DNA of 64,000 nucleotides, from NCBI GenBank assembly GCA_017625535.1, contig JAGAKR010000004.1, forward strand, positions 62,001 to 126,000. The letters are read 5' to 3'. Within the stretch, counting starts at the first letter, position 1. Every line of letters starts with the position of its first letter. The notes below the pieces were generated by a model. That model was not told where the DNA came from and searched no databases. It saw only the letters and a list, made by a program, of their open reading frames with translations. This document shows positions 52,754 to 61,340 of the stretch, piece by piece. The stretch comes from Bacteroidales bacterium. Its GTDB lineage: Bacteria > Bacteroidota > Bacteroidia > Bacteroidales > UBA932. The translations under genes were made by a program, and so were the position numbers.

Positions 52754-53026
52754 ATGGGTTATGTTCATTATGGGGGAAGGAGGGTATGCCCCGTATGCAG
52801 GAAAGAGATTACAGGGAGGACAGACAAGATTTATTGCTCTGCGGAATGCAGGGTATATGCCAACAATGAGAAGAGGAGGGTGCCCAGATCCGATACACTT
52901 GCCGGTATCACAGCCTCAATTGATGAGGATATTGCGGCAATGTACAACAGAGGGGGGAAGGGGCTCGTGAAAATAATCCTGCTGGTAACCAGACTTTGTA
53001 AAATTATGCATAAATTTGGACGTTAA
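52754..53026 (+). CDS. Small zinc-ribbon protein of unknown function
   Basis: A 90-residue protein with a CxxC...CxxxC zinc ribbon (CPVC near residue 12 and CSAEC near residue 28), followed by a basic helix-rich tail. A good Shine-Dalgarno (GGGAGG) precedes the ATG. It starts the plus-strand run of genes that includes the coiled-coil lipoprotein 17 bp downstream. Zinc ribbons of this form often bind nucleic acid; no specific role can be given. Confidence 0.72.
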   Translation: MGYVHYGGRRVCPVCRKEITGRTDKIYCSAECRVYANNEKRRVPRSDTLAGITASIDEDIAAMYNRGGKGLVKIILLVTRLCKIMHKFGR

Positions 53027-53043
53027 AACATATATATATTGTT

Positions 53044-53931
53044 ATGAGAAAGGTTATATTGTTTGCTGCCGGGGCAATGATGGTTATCGGCCTTGGGTCA
53101 TGCGTTGAGAATTCGGGGAAATACAAGGCCCTTCAGGCCCAGTTGGATTCTCTTCAGAACAGTTATAATGTGCAGGGTGCAGAACTTGATGAGGTTTTTG
53201 CCACAATAAATGAGATTGAACAGGGGTTGAGTTCAATAAGGGAGAGCGAAAGCATCCTTGCCGTACAGACTGCAGATGGAATTGAAATAAAAGCAGGCTC
53301 AAAGGAGCAGCTGAAGAGCGATGTTGAAGCCATAAAGAGCGCCATAAAGAATTACCAGGATGAGATAAAGAAACTGGAGAATGACAAGAGGCTGCAGTCT
53401 GCCCAATTCAAGAAGAGGCTCTCTGCAATGCAGAAGGAACTTAAGGAGAAATCGGAGATAATTGAAACAATTTCCCGACAGTTGGAAGAGAAGGAGGCAC
53501 AGATTGCGCGCCAAAGCAAACAGATTGCCACATTGGATGAGACTGTATCAAACCTGAAGGATGAGGTTTCAACCCTTAGCACAGAGGGGCAGCAGCTGAA
53601 GGCAAAGGTAGCAGACCAGGAGGCAGAGATTTACTCTGTGTACTATATTGTAGGTTCAAAGGCAGAACTTATTGAGGCCGGTGTAATGACCAGAGGTGGC
53701 CTGTTCAAGTCTTCAAAGGTTTCATACCAGGCAGAGAAGGATGCTTTTGTAAAGATTGACCTGCGCGAGATTTCCGAGATAAATACCAACGCCGGCAAGG
53801 CAAAGGTGATGTCAATCCATCCTAAAGGGACATATGCCTTTGTTGAGAATGACGGTGAGATGGTTCTGAACATCTCGGACCCTGAGAAATTCTGGCAGCA
53901 GACCAAATACCTGGTAATACAAGTGATGTAA
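53044..53931 (+). CDS. Coiled-coil lipoprotein
   Basis: A 295-residue lipoprotein with lipobox GLGSC (Cys about residue 20). Residues ~30-200 are strongly heptad-patterned coiled coil (for example KRLSAMQKELKEKSEIIE, QLEEKEAQIARQSKQ), and the last ~90 residues are a globular domain (YYIVGSKAELIEAGVM, KGTYAFVENDGEMVLNI). Similar proteins are common in Bacteroidetes without known function. It is followed by the M3 peptidase gene after 18 bp. Confidence 0.8.
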   Translation: MRKVILFAAGAMMVIGLGSCVENSGKYKALQAQLDSLQNSYNVQGAELDEVFATINEIEQGLSSIRESESILAVQTADGIEIKAGSKEQLKSDVEAIKSAIKNYQDEIKKLENDKRLQSAQFKKRLSAMQKELKEKSEIIETISRQLEEKEAQIARQSKQIATLDETVSNLKDEVSTLSTEGQQLKAKVADQEAEIYSVYYIVGSKAELIEAGVMTRGGLFKSSKVSYQAEKDAFVKIDLREISEINTNAGKAKVMSIHPKGTYAFVENDGEMVLNISDPEKFWQQTKYLVIQVM

Positions 53932-53949
53932 AAACCATAAAATAACCTG

Positions 53950-56052
53950 ATGAAAAAGAATTTTATAATTGTGGCAGCCATTGCTGCCATTTCTTTAATG
54001 TCGTGTAAAACAGAAATGACAAATCCGCTACTTACAGAATCGGGGCACAGGTATGAAGCCCCTGCATTTGACAAGATAACCGAGGAGCACTATATCCCTG
54101 CTTTTGAGGCTGCAATTGCCGAGGGCAAGAAAGAGATTGCCGCAATTGTGGAGAATCCGGATGCCCCTACTTTTGAGAACACCATCCTGGCACTTGAGTA
54201 TGCCGGCGGCACCCTCAACAAGGTTGCAGGCATTTTCTACAACATAAATGAGGCCAATACCAGTGACCGTATGCAGGAGATTGCCGAGCAGATCTCCCCA
54301 ATGATGACAGAGTATTCACTTTCAATTATGCTCAACGGGGAACTGTTCAACAGGGTGAAGGCTGTATATGAGCAGAGGGAATCCCTCAACCTGGATGTTG
54401 AAGAGGCAAAACTTCTTGCAGAAACCTACAAGAGTTTTGCAGACAACGGTGCAAACCTCTCTGATGAAGACAAGGCAAAATACAGCAAGATTCAGGAGGA
54501 ACTCTCCCTTGCAACACTGAAATTTGGCAAGAACACCCTTGCAGCCACCAATGCATTCATAATGCACCTCACAAATGAGGAGGATCTTGCAGGTCTTCCC
54601 GATTTTGTAAAGGATGCGGCGGCACTTGAGGCTAAGAACAGGAACCTTGAGGGTTGGGTGATCACCCTGCAGCAGCCAAGTTACAGCCCGTTTATGCAGT
54701 ACAGTGCAAAGAGGGAGTTGAGGGAGAAACTGTGGAAGGCATACAACTCAAAATGTATAGAGGGCGAGTTCAGCAACCTTGATGTGATAAAACAGATTGT
54801 AGGATTGAGGATTGAGGCTGCAAACCTGCTGGGATACAAGACTTATGCAGATATGGCCCTCAAAGACAGGATGGCCAAGGATGCCCCTACCGTAAATGCA
54901 TTCCTGCAGAACCTGCTTGAGAAATCGATGCCTTTTGCAAAGGATGACGTAAAGGCAATTGAAAAGTATGCAAAATCTGAGGGTTTCACCGGAGAACTTA
55001 TGCCTTGGGACTTCTCTTATTATTCAGAGAAACTTAAAAAGGAGAAATACTCGTTGAATGATGAGGTGCTGAAACCTTACTTCAAACTGGAGAATGTGAA
55101 GGAGGCTGTATTTGCATTGGCAGATTCCCTTTACGGCCTTAAATTCATCCCTGCAGAGGATATCCCTGCTTATCATCCTGATGTTGACGTGTATGATGTT
55201 ACAGATGCTCAGGGGAGACATATGGCTTTGTTCTATGCAGACTTCTTCCCAAGGGCAAGCAAAGGTGGCGGAGCCTGGATGACCGCATTCCGTGAGCAGA
55301 GTTTCACAAAAGACGGCAAAACAGAGAAGAGGCCTCATATTTCAATTGTATGCAACTTTACAAAGCCTACAGAAACCGAGCCTTCTCTGCTCACTTTCTA
55401 TGAGGTTACAACATTCCTGCACGAGTTCGGCCACGCATTGCACGGCATCCTTGCAGAGGGCAAGTTCGCTTCACTTACCGGTACCAATGTGGCAAGGGAT
55501 TTTGTGGAACTCCCTTCACAGATTATGGAGAACTGGGCTACAGAGAAAGAGTATCTTGCTTCGTTTGCAAAACATTACCAGACAGGTGAGGTTATCCCTC
55601 AGGAACTCATAGACAAAATAATTGAGTCAAAGAACTACAATAGCGGCTATTCAAGTGTAAGGCAGCTGCAGTTCGGCATTGAGGATATGGCATGGCACTC
55701 TGTAACAGAGGTTCCTGCCGCAGATGTGGTTGCATTTGAGAAAGAGGCTGTAAAGGCGTGTGCCCTTATGCCTGATGTTCCTGCCACCGCATTCTCCCCT
55801 TCTTTCGGGCACATCTTCAGCGGCGGATATGCTGCAGGATATTACTCTTACAAATGGGCTGAGGTGCTTGAGGCCGATGCGTTCCAGGTATTCAAGGAGA
55901 CCGGTATTTTCAACAAGGAGACTGCAGAGAAATTCCGCAAGGAGATACTTTCAAGGGGTAGCATTGAGGACGCCGATGTAATCTACAGGAATTTCCGTGG
56001 AAGGGATCCGGAGCCTGAGGCTCTTCTTAAAAAGTTCGGTATGGTAAAATAA
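53950..56052 (+). CDS. dcp: M3-family metallopeptidase (Dcp-type peptidyl-dipeptidase), lipoprotein
   Basis: A 700-residue zinc peptidase with lipobox LMSC (Cys about residue 19). The HExxH motif is HEFGHALHG near residue 492, with the downstream ENW region (QIMENWATEKE) supplying the third ligand area, and the C-terminal FGHIFSGGYAAGYYSYKWAE signature is typical of Dcp. It removes C-terminal dipeptides and fits with the other peptidases in the window. Confidence 0.93.
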   Translation: MKKNFIIVAAIAAISLMSCKTEMTNPLLTESGHRYEAPAFDKITEEHYIPAFEAAIAEGKKEIAAIVENPDAPTFENTILALEYAGGTLNKVAGIFYNINEANTSDRMQEIAEQISPMMTEYSLSIMLNGELFNRVKAVYEQRESLNLDVEEAKLLAETYKSFADNGANLSDEDKAKYSKIQEELSLATLKFGKNTLAATNAFIMHLTNEEDLAGLPDFVKDAAALEAKNRNLEGWVITLQQPSYSPFMQYSAKRELREKLWKAYNSKCIEGEFSNLDVIKQIVGLRIEAANLLGYKTYADMALKDRMAKDAPTVNAFLQNLLEKSMPFAKDDVKAIEKYAKSEGFTGELMPWDFSYYSEKLKKEKYSLNDEVLKPYFKLENVKEAVFALADSLYGLKFIPAEDIPAYHPDVDVYDVTDAQGRHMALFYADFFPRASKGGGAWMTAFREQSFTKDGKTEKRPHISIVCNFTKPTETEPSLLTFYEVTTFLHEFGHALHGILAEGKFASLTGTNVARDFVELPSQIMENWATEKEYLASFAKHYQTGEVIPQELIDKIIESKNYNSGYSSVRQLQFGIEDMAWHSVTEVPAADVVAFEKEAVKACALMPDVPATAFSPSFGHIFSGGYAAGYYSYKWAEVLEADAFQVFKETGIFNKETAEKFRKEILSRGSIEDADVIYRNFRGRDPEPEALLKKFGMVK

Positions 56053-56059
56053 CCTGTAT

Positions 56060-57334
56060 ATGAGAAGAACTATACTGTTTGCAATTATGATTGTCCTTTC
56101 TTGTGCAGCATCTGCACAGGAAAGGATTTTCAGCATTACTGCCTGTGCATCTGAGGATACACGCAGCAATATGAATTTCAGCTGGGCTACTGACAAAGGG
56201 ATTGGGGAGGCCATTCTTGAGATTGCCCCTGCCAAGGAGGAGGGATGGAGAAAAGCCATCGGGAAGAGATTTGACGGGGTTTATTGTACAACTTTTGACA
56301 GTATCTATTCAAAGGCTGCCAATGGGAAGAATTTTTATGAGGATGTGAAGATAAACAAATACAATGCTTCTGTTGGCGGATTGAAGAAGAATACCCTTTA
56401 TAAGTACAGGGTAATTGCAGGGGGTGATACCAGTGCTGTGCATCATTTCCGCACAGCCGGGGCCAAGAAATGGAATGCCTGTATAATTTCCGATTTCCAC
56501 GCATATGCTCCGCTGTATGCACGTACCAAATCTGCAATGGATATGATAGGTACGGTAGGGAAGTATGGAGATCCTTTCAGTTGGGTGCTCCATCTTGGCG
56601 ACATCACAGCCTGGGGAGGAAGCTACTCTTTCTGGAAGGACCTTTACCGTGAACAGCCGTTTGTGGATTATATGTGGGCCGGTGTGAACGGGAACCACGA
56701 CAATATGACCCGCACCAATAAGGGAAACACCAACGGGTTCTTCAGGGATGCTGCAGCATATCCGCACAATGGGTACCCTGGTGAGATGGGTGTATGCTAC
56801 TGGTTCAGATATGGAGATGCGCTGTTCATTATGCTCAATAATGAGAATATGAGGACCGCAGAGGGGCTTGAGGCCGCACAGAAATGGGTAAGGGAGGTTG
56901 TGGAAAAGAACTCTACCGCCCGCTATAAGGTGGTGTGCGAACATTACCAGTGGTTCTTTGGGGCTACAGGAAATGATTCGCAATACGGACGCTGGAGCAA
57001 ACTTTTTGATGAACTTGGAATTACCCTTGCACTTGCCGGCAACAACCACATCTATGTAAGCACCCATCCTCTGTACGGAGGCAAGGTTGTGGAGCCGGGC
57101 AAAGGTACAGTTTATATCCAGACCCCTTCTTCGGACAATGAGAGGGGTTCGGCCTGTAACCTTGAAAAGCCTTTTGAGAGCAATGGGGAGAAGATAAAGT
57201 TCCGCTGGACCGAGGGAGGACAGACTGTGAGAGGAATGCATATGAATGTTACCAAAAAGAAGATGACACTCACATTGCTGGACAGGAACGGGAAAGTTCT
57301 GGATGTTACAGAGGTGAAGCCTATAAAGAGATAA
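56060..57334 (+). CDS. Secreted calcineurin-like metallophosphoesterase (purple-acid-phosphatase type)
   Basis: A 424-residue exported protein (signal ending ASAQ). An N-terminal Fn3-like domain (residues ~25-135) is followed by the phosphoesterase core: SDFHAY, LHLGDITAWGG, VNGNHDNM, CEHYQWFF and GNNHIYVSTHP. The last motif has Asn where many family members have His or Gly-His-x-His. It starts 7 bp after the M3 gene, so the two are probably cotranscribed. Substrate unknown. Confidence 0.88.
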   Translation: MRRTILFAIMIVLSCAASAQERIFSITACASEDTRSNMNFSWATDKGIGEAILEIAPAKEEGWRKAIGKRFDGVYCTTFDSIYSKAANGKNFYEDVKINKYNASVGGLKKNTLYKYRVIAGGDTSAVHHFRTAGAKKWNACIISDFHAYAPLYARTKSAMDMIGTVGKYGDPFSWVLHLGDITAWGGSYSFWKDLYREQPFVDYMWAGVNGNHDNMTRTNKGNTNGFFRDAAAYPHNGYPGEMGVCYWFRYGDALFIMLNNENMRTAEGLEAAQKWVREVVEKNSTARYKVVCEHYQWFFGATGNDSQYGRWSKLFDELGITLALAGNNHIYVSTHPLYGGKVVEPGKGTVYIQTPSSDNERGSACNLEKPFESNGEKIKFRWTEGGQTVRGMHMNVTKKKMTLTLLDRNGKVLDVTEVKPIKR

Positions 57335-57338
57335 AAAC

Positions 57339-57366
57339 AAGGCGGCTCATTGACGGGCCGCCTTTT
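57339..57366. terminator. Terminator between the phosphoesterase and FKBP genes
   Basis: AAGGCGG (57339-57345) pairs with CCGCCTT (57358-57364), then T residues; the genes converge here. Confidence 0.85.
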
Positions 57367-57383
57367 CTGTCGGGATGAAGAAA

Positions 57384-57968
57384 TTATTTCACCTTAACCA
57401 GTTCCACATCAAATATAAGGGTTGCATATGGTGGGATCTGTGCTCCGGCACCCCTCTCTCCGTATGCAAGGTTGTAAGGGATGTAAAGCTGCCATTTGTC
57501 ACCCTCTTTCATAAGCTGAAGGGCCTCTACCCATCCTGCAATAACCTGGGTTACACCAAATGTTGCAGTCTCGCCCCTCTGGTATGAACTGTCAAATACA
57601 GAACCGTCTATAAGGCGTCCCTCATAGTGGCACTCAACAGAGTCTGATGCTTTAGGGGTTGCACCTGTACCGGCATTGAGCACTTTGTACTGCAAACCGC
57701 TTGGAAGGGTTACTACTCCCTCTTTCTTTGCGTTCTCTGCAAGGAAAGCCTCACCCTCTGCCTTTACTGCAGCAGTCTGCTCCTCCTGCAATTTTGTAAA
57801 ATAATCGTTAAGGACCTGCTGGGCCTCAACTACGCTCATTGCAGGCTGCTCACCTGCCAATGAAGCCTTGATGGCCTTTACAAACTCCTCTGTGTTCAAA
57901 TTCTTTATTCCGCTTGCCATAAGATTGTTGGCAATGCTCATTCCCAATGCGTAACTTACTTTCTCCAT
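57384..57968 (-). CDS. FKBP-type peptidyl-prolyl cis-trans isomerase
   Basis: A 194-residue protein of the FkpA/Mip type: an N-terminal helical dimerisation region (YALGMSIANNLMASG, AQQVLNDYFTKLQEEQ) and a C-terminal FKBP domain (VECHYEGRLIDGSVFDSSY, GWVEALQLMKEGDKWQLYIPYNLAYGERGAG). No signal peptide is apparent. A TATATTTG -7 box lies just upstream of the ATG. Confidence 0.93.
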   Translation of the reverse strand: MEKVSYALGMSIANNLMASGIKNLNTEEFVKAIKASLAGEQPAMSVVEAQQVLNDYFTKLQEEQTAAVKAEGEAFLAENAKKEGVVTLPSGLQYKVLNAGTGATPKASDSVECHYEGRLIDGSVFDSSYQRGETATFGVTQVIAGWVEALQLMKEGDKWQLYIPYNLAYGERGAGAQIPPYATLIFDVELVKVK

Positions 57969-57997
57969 AATTGTCTTAAAAAATGCAAATATAAGAA

Positions 57998-59275
57998 TTA
58001 CACCTTAATGTTTATAATATCCTTTATATCCGTTGTGTAGTTGCCGCTGAGGCTGCTCCGCTTCATCACCCACTTCTCCTTCTCCCCCTGGGCTCCGGAA
58101 AATCCCCCCTGCACCGCTATTTTTAGGGCATCTCTCCCATAACGGGCATTCACACTGTCCAGCACCTGGTTTATGCTCTTTATCTTCTCCACATCCTTGT
58201 GCTCAAAGAGGTTCTGCTGCACCCCATTGCCGGGCACAATATCCCCCACAATCACCCCTGCCTTCTTGTAAAGGTACCCTTTCCGGTATATCTGCTTCAA
58301 CCCCTTCAGAGCCTCCCCCACAAGTTCAAGAGTGGAATCCGTTGCCTCCGGCAACTTTATGGTTATGCTGTTGTAATATTTAGGGAGATCTTCCCGATAG
58401 AAATTTGTGAGGATATACACATTCACATACCCCGCTGCAGAGCCCTGATGCCTGAGTTTCTCTGCACACGCCGCTGCAAAATTTGAAACGGCACTCTCAA
58501 GTTCCTCCAGCGAGGAGACCATCTCCCCAAAACTGCGGCTTGTGGTTATGGATTTCTTCTCTTCCCTAAGGTCCAGCTGGGCAACCGGCTGCCCGTTGAG
58601 TTCCATCTGGGTACGGAGCCCCACCACCCCCATATTCTTTTTAACCCACCAGGCACTTTTGCGGGTAAAGGCGTATGCCGTATGTACCCCCTCCCCCTTC
58701 AGAAACCTTGAATACCGGCGCCCTATCCCCCACACCTCACCAATCTCCAATAATTGGAGCGCCTTCTCACGCTTCTGCTCATCATCTATTATGCAATAGC
58801 CGTGATACCCCTTATAATGCTTTGCATACCAGTTGGCAACCTTTGCCAGTGTCTTTGTGGGGGCTATACCCACACATACCGGTATACCCGTATATTTGCG
58901 CACCTTATATACAATCTCCTGGGCCTTCTGCCTTATCTGTTCCACAGCCATACCTTCAAACGATGCAAAACACTCATCTATGGAATAAATCTCCATACTT
59001 GGTACCAGTTCCTGCAATATGGCCATAACCCTGCGGCTCATATCTCCATACAGCCTGTAATTGCTTGAAAACTGCACTATCCTGTCGCCGAACTGCTCCT
59101 CCATCTGATACGCCGGCACCCCCATCTTCACCCCAAGGTCCTTTGCCTCCTGGCTCCTTGAAACCACACACCCGTCATTGTTGGAGAGCACAACAACCGG
59201 CTTCCCCTCCAATCCCGGATTGAAGACCTTCTCGCAAGAGACAAAAAAATTATTGCAGTCTATAACGGCAAACAT
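57998..59275 (-). CDS. umuC: UmuC, catalytic subunit of DNA polymerase V (Y family)
   Basis: A 425-residue translesion polymerase. The catalytic acidic residues are in FAVIDCNNFF and SIDECF, with the UmuC-type GCVVSRSQEAK finger and VGIAPTKTLAKVANWYAK. The C-terminal little-finger domain is present. It follows umuD with 44 bp between, which contain a perfect 8-bp-stem hairpin. Confidence 0.94.
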   Translation of the reverse strand: MFAVIDCNNFFVSCEKVFNPGLEGKPVVVLSNNDGCVVSRSQEAKDLGVKMGVPAYQMEEQFGDRIVQFSSNYRLYGDMSRRVMAILQELVPSMEIYSIDECFASFEGMAVEQIRQKAQEIVYKVRKYTGIPVCVGIAPTKTLAKVANWYAKHYKGYHGYCIIDDEQKREKALQLLEIGEVWGIGRRYSRFLKGEGVHTAYAFTRKSAWWVKKNMGVVGLRTQMELNGQPVAQLDLREEKKSITTSRSFGEMVSSLEELESAVSNFAAACAEKLRHQGSAAGYVNVYILTNFYREDLPKYYNSITIKLPEATDSTLELVGEALKGLKQIYRKGYLYKKAGVIVGDIVPGNGVQQNLFEHKDVEKIKSINQVLDSVNARYGRDALKIAVQGGFSGAQGEKEKWVMKRSSLSGNYTTDIKDIINIKV

Positions 59276-59297
59276 CTATAAATCTTAGGTTTAAGTT

Positions 59298-59316
59298 GTA
59301 CTCGGTCCCCGAGTAC
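59298..59316. promoter_or_regulatory. 19-bp hairpin/palindrome between umuD and umuC
   Basis: GTACTCGG and CCGAGTAC are perfect complements around a 3-nt loop. The site starts 3 nt after the umuD stop and lies 22 nt before the umuC ATG. It has no T run, so it is not a typical terminator. It might be an operator or an RNA element tuning the UmuD:UmuC ratio. Confidence 0.6.
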
Positions 59317-59319
59317 GGG

Positions 59320-59739
59320 CTAGAACGTTCTTATTGAATGGGTTACTATTCCCCAAATGATAAATTGGTTCTCTTCAGTTACTTTTATTGGGTGGAAAGA
59401 GTCGTTTTCAGGTTGGAGCCATACAGCAACAACAGAGCTGCCTTCACGCTCAAAATGAATTCTTTTAAGGGTAAACTCCCCGTCTATATAGCATACGGCC
59501 ACAGCCCCCTCGTAAGGCTCAAGGGATTTGTCTATTATGAGCAAGTCTCCATCATATATGCCGGCACCCTCCATAGAGGTTCCGCGGGCCCTTCCAAAGA
59601 AAGTGCTGGAAGGGTTCTTTACCAGTTCCCTGTTGAGGTCTATCCCGTTCTCCACATAATCCTGGGCAGGGCTGGGGAACCCCGCCTTAATCTCGGGCAG
59701 TTCAACACTTATTCCCGGCTGGCCTTTCCTAATACTCAT
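59320..59739 (-). CDS. umuD: UmuD, S24-type self-cleaving subunit of DNA polymerase V
   Basis: A 139-residue UmuD. The cleavage site is Ala19-Gly20 (KAGFPSP), with catalytic Ser55 (RGTSMEG) and Lys92 (FTLKRI); the spacing matches E. coli UmuD (24/25, 60, 97). The ATG overlaps the end of the upstream aminotransferase gene by 11 bp, so it may be read from that gene's promoter. No recognisable LexA box is seen. Confidence 0.93.
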   Translation of the reverse strand: MSIRKGQPGISVELPEIKAGFPSPAQDYVENGIDLNRELVKNPSSTFFGRARGTSMEGAGIYDGDLLIIDKSLEPYEGAVAVCYIDGEFTLKRIHFEREGSSVVAVWLQPENDSFHPIKVTEENQFIIWGIVTHSIRTF

Positions 59740-60922
59740 CTATAGCAGTTTTAAGACTCTTCATTGCATCCTGCAGCACCTGAAGGCCGCATCCCACATT
59801 AAGTCTCATATAACCCTCACCGCCAGGACCGAAAGCCGCACCGTCATTCAGGGCAAGACCGGCCTTGCGTACAAACAGGTGCACCAGGCGCTGTTGGTCA
59901 GCACACCCGAACAATCTGTTGCACAGTTCCCTGCAATCCAGCCATATAAGGAAAGAGCTCAACGGCCTCAAAGGCTTTATGAGCCCGCCAAGTTCATTTT
60001 TGCAGAACTCCTCTACAAAAACAACATTCCCCTCTATATAATCCAACATTTTCATTCTCCATTCATCTCCCTTTGTATATGCCGCAATTGCTCCCAAAGT
60101 GGCAAATATGGTAGGACTGCTCAGTTCATTCACCTGCATCCATTTATAGAACGGCTCCCTTATCTCCTTGTTGGGAACAACTGCAAACGAACTTACAATT
60201 CCTGCCATATTGAAGGTCTTTGAAGGGGCCCCGAATGTGATGCTTATCTGGACTGCCTCTTTACAAACAGATGCAAACGGAATATGTTCAGTTCCAAAGA
60301 GCGGCATATCCGCGTGAATCTCATCAGAAACCACCAGCACATTATATTTGTGGCATATGAGGGCCAACTCCCGTAGAGTCTCCGCATCCCAGGCAATGCC
60401 GCCAGGATTGTGGGGATTGCTTAAAATGAGCAACTTGCAGTTCCCCTTTGCACATATCTCCCTAAGGTTGTCAAAATCCATCCGGTAGGCACATTTCCCG
60501 CCATCTTCAACCCTTATGAGCGGATTGAACACCAGTTCCCTGCCGTTACCCTTTGGAACATTCAGGAACGGAGGATATACAGGGGGCTGCACAATAACCC
60601 CATCCCCTTTCTGCGTAAAATGATTTATCGCATAACCTATCCCCTTTACAATTCCGGGGATAAAGGCCAGCCACTCCTGCTCCACTTCCCACTTCTGCCT
60701 GGTTGCAAGCCACTGGGCAATGGTTGGGAAATAATTGTCGGGAATAAGATTATATCCATATACCCCTACATCCACCACTTCCTGCAGGGCTTCCCTCACA
60801 CAATCAGGGGTCTCGAAATCCATATCAGCCACCCACAACGGCACAAGATCATCACTGCCATAGTATTTCTGCAGGCCGTCCACCTTTACAGAATATGTTC
60901 CTCTTCGCTCTATGTGTTTCAT
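59729..60922 (-). CDS. MalY/PatB-type PLP-dependent cystathionine beta-lyase / aminotransferase
   Basis: A 397-residue fold-type I enzyme. It begins RRGTYSVKVDG and has VPLWVADMDFETP, typical of MalY/PatB C-S lyases, the LSNPHNPGG motif, SDEIHADM and the PLP lysine in GAPSKTFNMAGI. Likely reaction: beta-elimination of cystathionine or cysteine conjugates. It is followed at once by umuD, with overlap. A TAAATTTG -7 box is visible upstream on the minus strand. Confidence 0.88.
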   Translation of the reverse strand: MKHIERRGTYSVKVDGLQKYYGSDDLVPLWVADMDFETPDCVREALQEVVDVGVYGYNLIPDNYFPTIAQWLATRQKWEVEQEWLAFIPGIVKGIGYAINHFTQKGDGVIVQPPVYPPFLNVPKGNGRELVFNPLIRVEDGGKCAYRMDFDNLREICAKGNCKLLILSNPHNPGGIAWDAETLRELALICHKYNVLVVSDEIHADMPLFGTEHIPFASVCKEAVQISITFGAPSKTFNMAGIVSSFAVVPNKEIREPFYKWMQVNELSSPTIFATLGAIAAYTKGDEWRMKMLDYIEGNVVFVEEFCKNELGGLIKPLRPLSSFLIWLDCRELCNRLFGCADQQRLVHLFVRKAGLALNDGAAFGPGGEGYMRLNVGCGLQVLQDAMKSLKTAIDEY

Positions 60923-60981
60923 ATTTTTCGTATATTTGTAACAATTAACGCAAATTTAATCAATCTTAAAAAATTACAATT

Positions 60982-61167
60982 ATGGGAACTATCATTTGGT
61001 TGGTTGGAACAGTTTTGGCTATTATGGCTGTTCTTGACGTATTCAAAAAGAATATCAGCACAGGCTGGAAAATTATATGGTCTCTCCTTCTTCTTGTTAC
61101 AGGCTGGATTGGATTGGCAGTTTACTACTTCTTTGCAAAGAACAAAATTGAGGACTGGAGCAAATAA
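60982..61167 (+). CDS. Small two-helix membrane protein (PLDc_N-like)
   Basis: A 61-residue protein with two transmembrane helices (TIIWLVGTVLAIMAVLDVF and IIWSLLLLVTGWIGLAVYYFF) joined by a short basic loop. It resembles the stand-alone phospholipase D nuclease N-terminal domain family, whose role is unknown. TATATTTG at 60931-60938 is a likely -7 box. It is divergent from the MalY-type gene. Confidence 0.75.
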   Translation: MGTIIWLVGTVLAIMAVLDVFKKNISTGWKIIWSLLLLVTGWIGLAVYYFFAKNKIEDWSK

Positions 61168-61207
61168 TTTCCATACTTCACTAAAATTTTAACCTACTTT
61201 TCTTTTT

Positions 61208-61222
61208 TGGCACGCGCTTTGC
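61208..61222 (+). promoter_or_regulatory. Sigma-54 (RpoN) promoter, exact consensus
   Basis: TGGCAC at 61208-61213, five nucleotides, then TTGC at 61219-61222 match the -24/-12 consensus perfectly, preceded by a T-rich stretch. The expected start is about 61234. The next feature on the same strand is the terminator at 61275-61320, with no ORF between. Confidence 0.65.
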
Positions 61223-61233
61223 ATATTCCTTAA

Positions 61234-61320
61234 TTGAATAGTTTTTTCATAGGTTAAATTTTAGGTTAAAGAATACGCCCGGATCAAAAAGTGGTTAAGT
61301 TTGATCCGGGCGTGTTCTTT
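61234..61320 (+). ncRNA. Candidate small RNA, about 85 nt, sigma-54 dependent
   Basis: The interval from the expected sigma-54 start to the strong terminator has no start codon with a plausible ORF. It contains two AGGTTAAA-type repeats (61251-61258 and 61263-61270) before the terminator hairpin. Those single-stranded repeats could be pairing sites for target mRNAs. Prediction only. Confidence 0.4.
61275..61320. terminator. Strong terminator before folC
   Basis: ACGCCCGGATCAAA (61275-61288) and TTTGATCCGGGCGT (61300-61313) form a perfect 14-bp stem followed by TTCTTTT. It may serve folC on the minus strand and the small-RNA candidate on the plus strand. Confidence 0.9.
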
Positions 61321-61340
61321 TATTATGTTCCAAAGGCCGT

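Noticed and set aside
52407..52970. 187-residue ORF antisense to ssb and extending into the zinc-ribbon gene
   Set aside because: It crosses a hairpin and two real genes and shows no family features.
59320..59335. AGAACGTTCT palindrome as a LexA (GAAC...GTTC) box
   Set aside because: It lies inside the 3' end of umuD and lacks the 4-bp centre of the Bacillus-type box; it codes for the last residues of UmuD.
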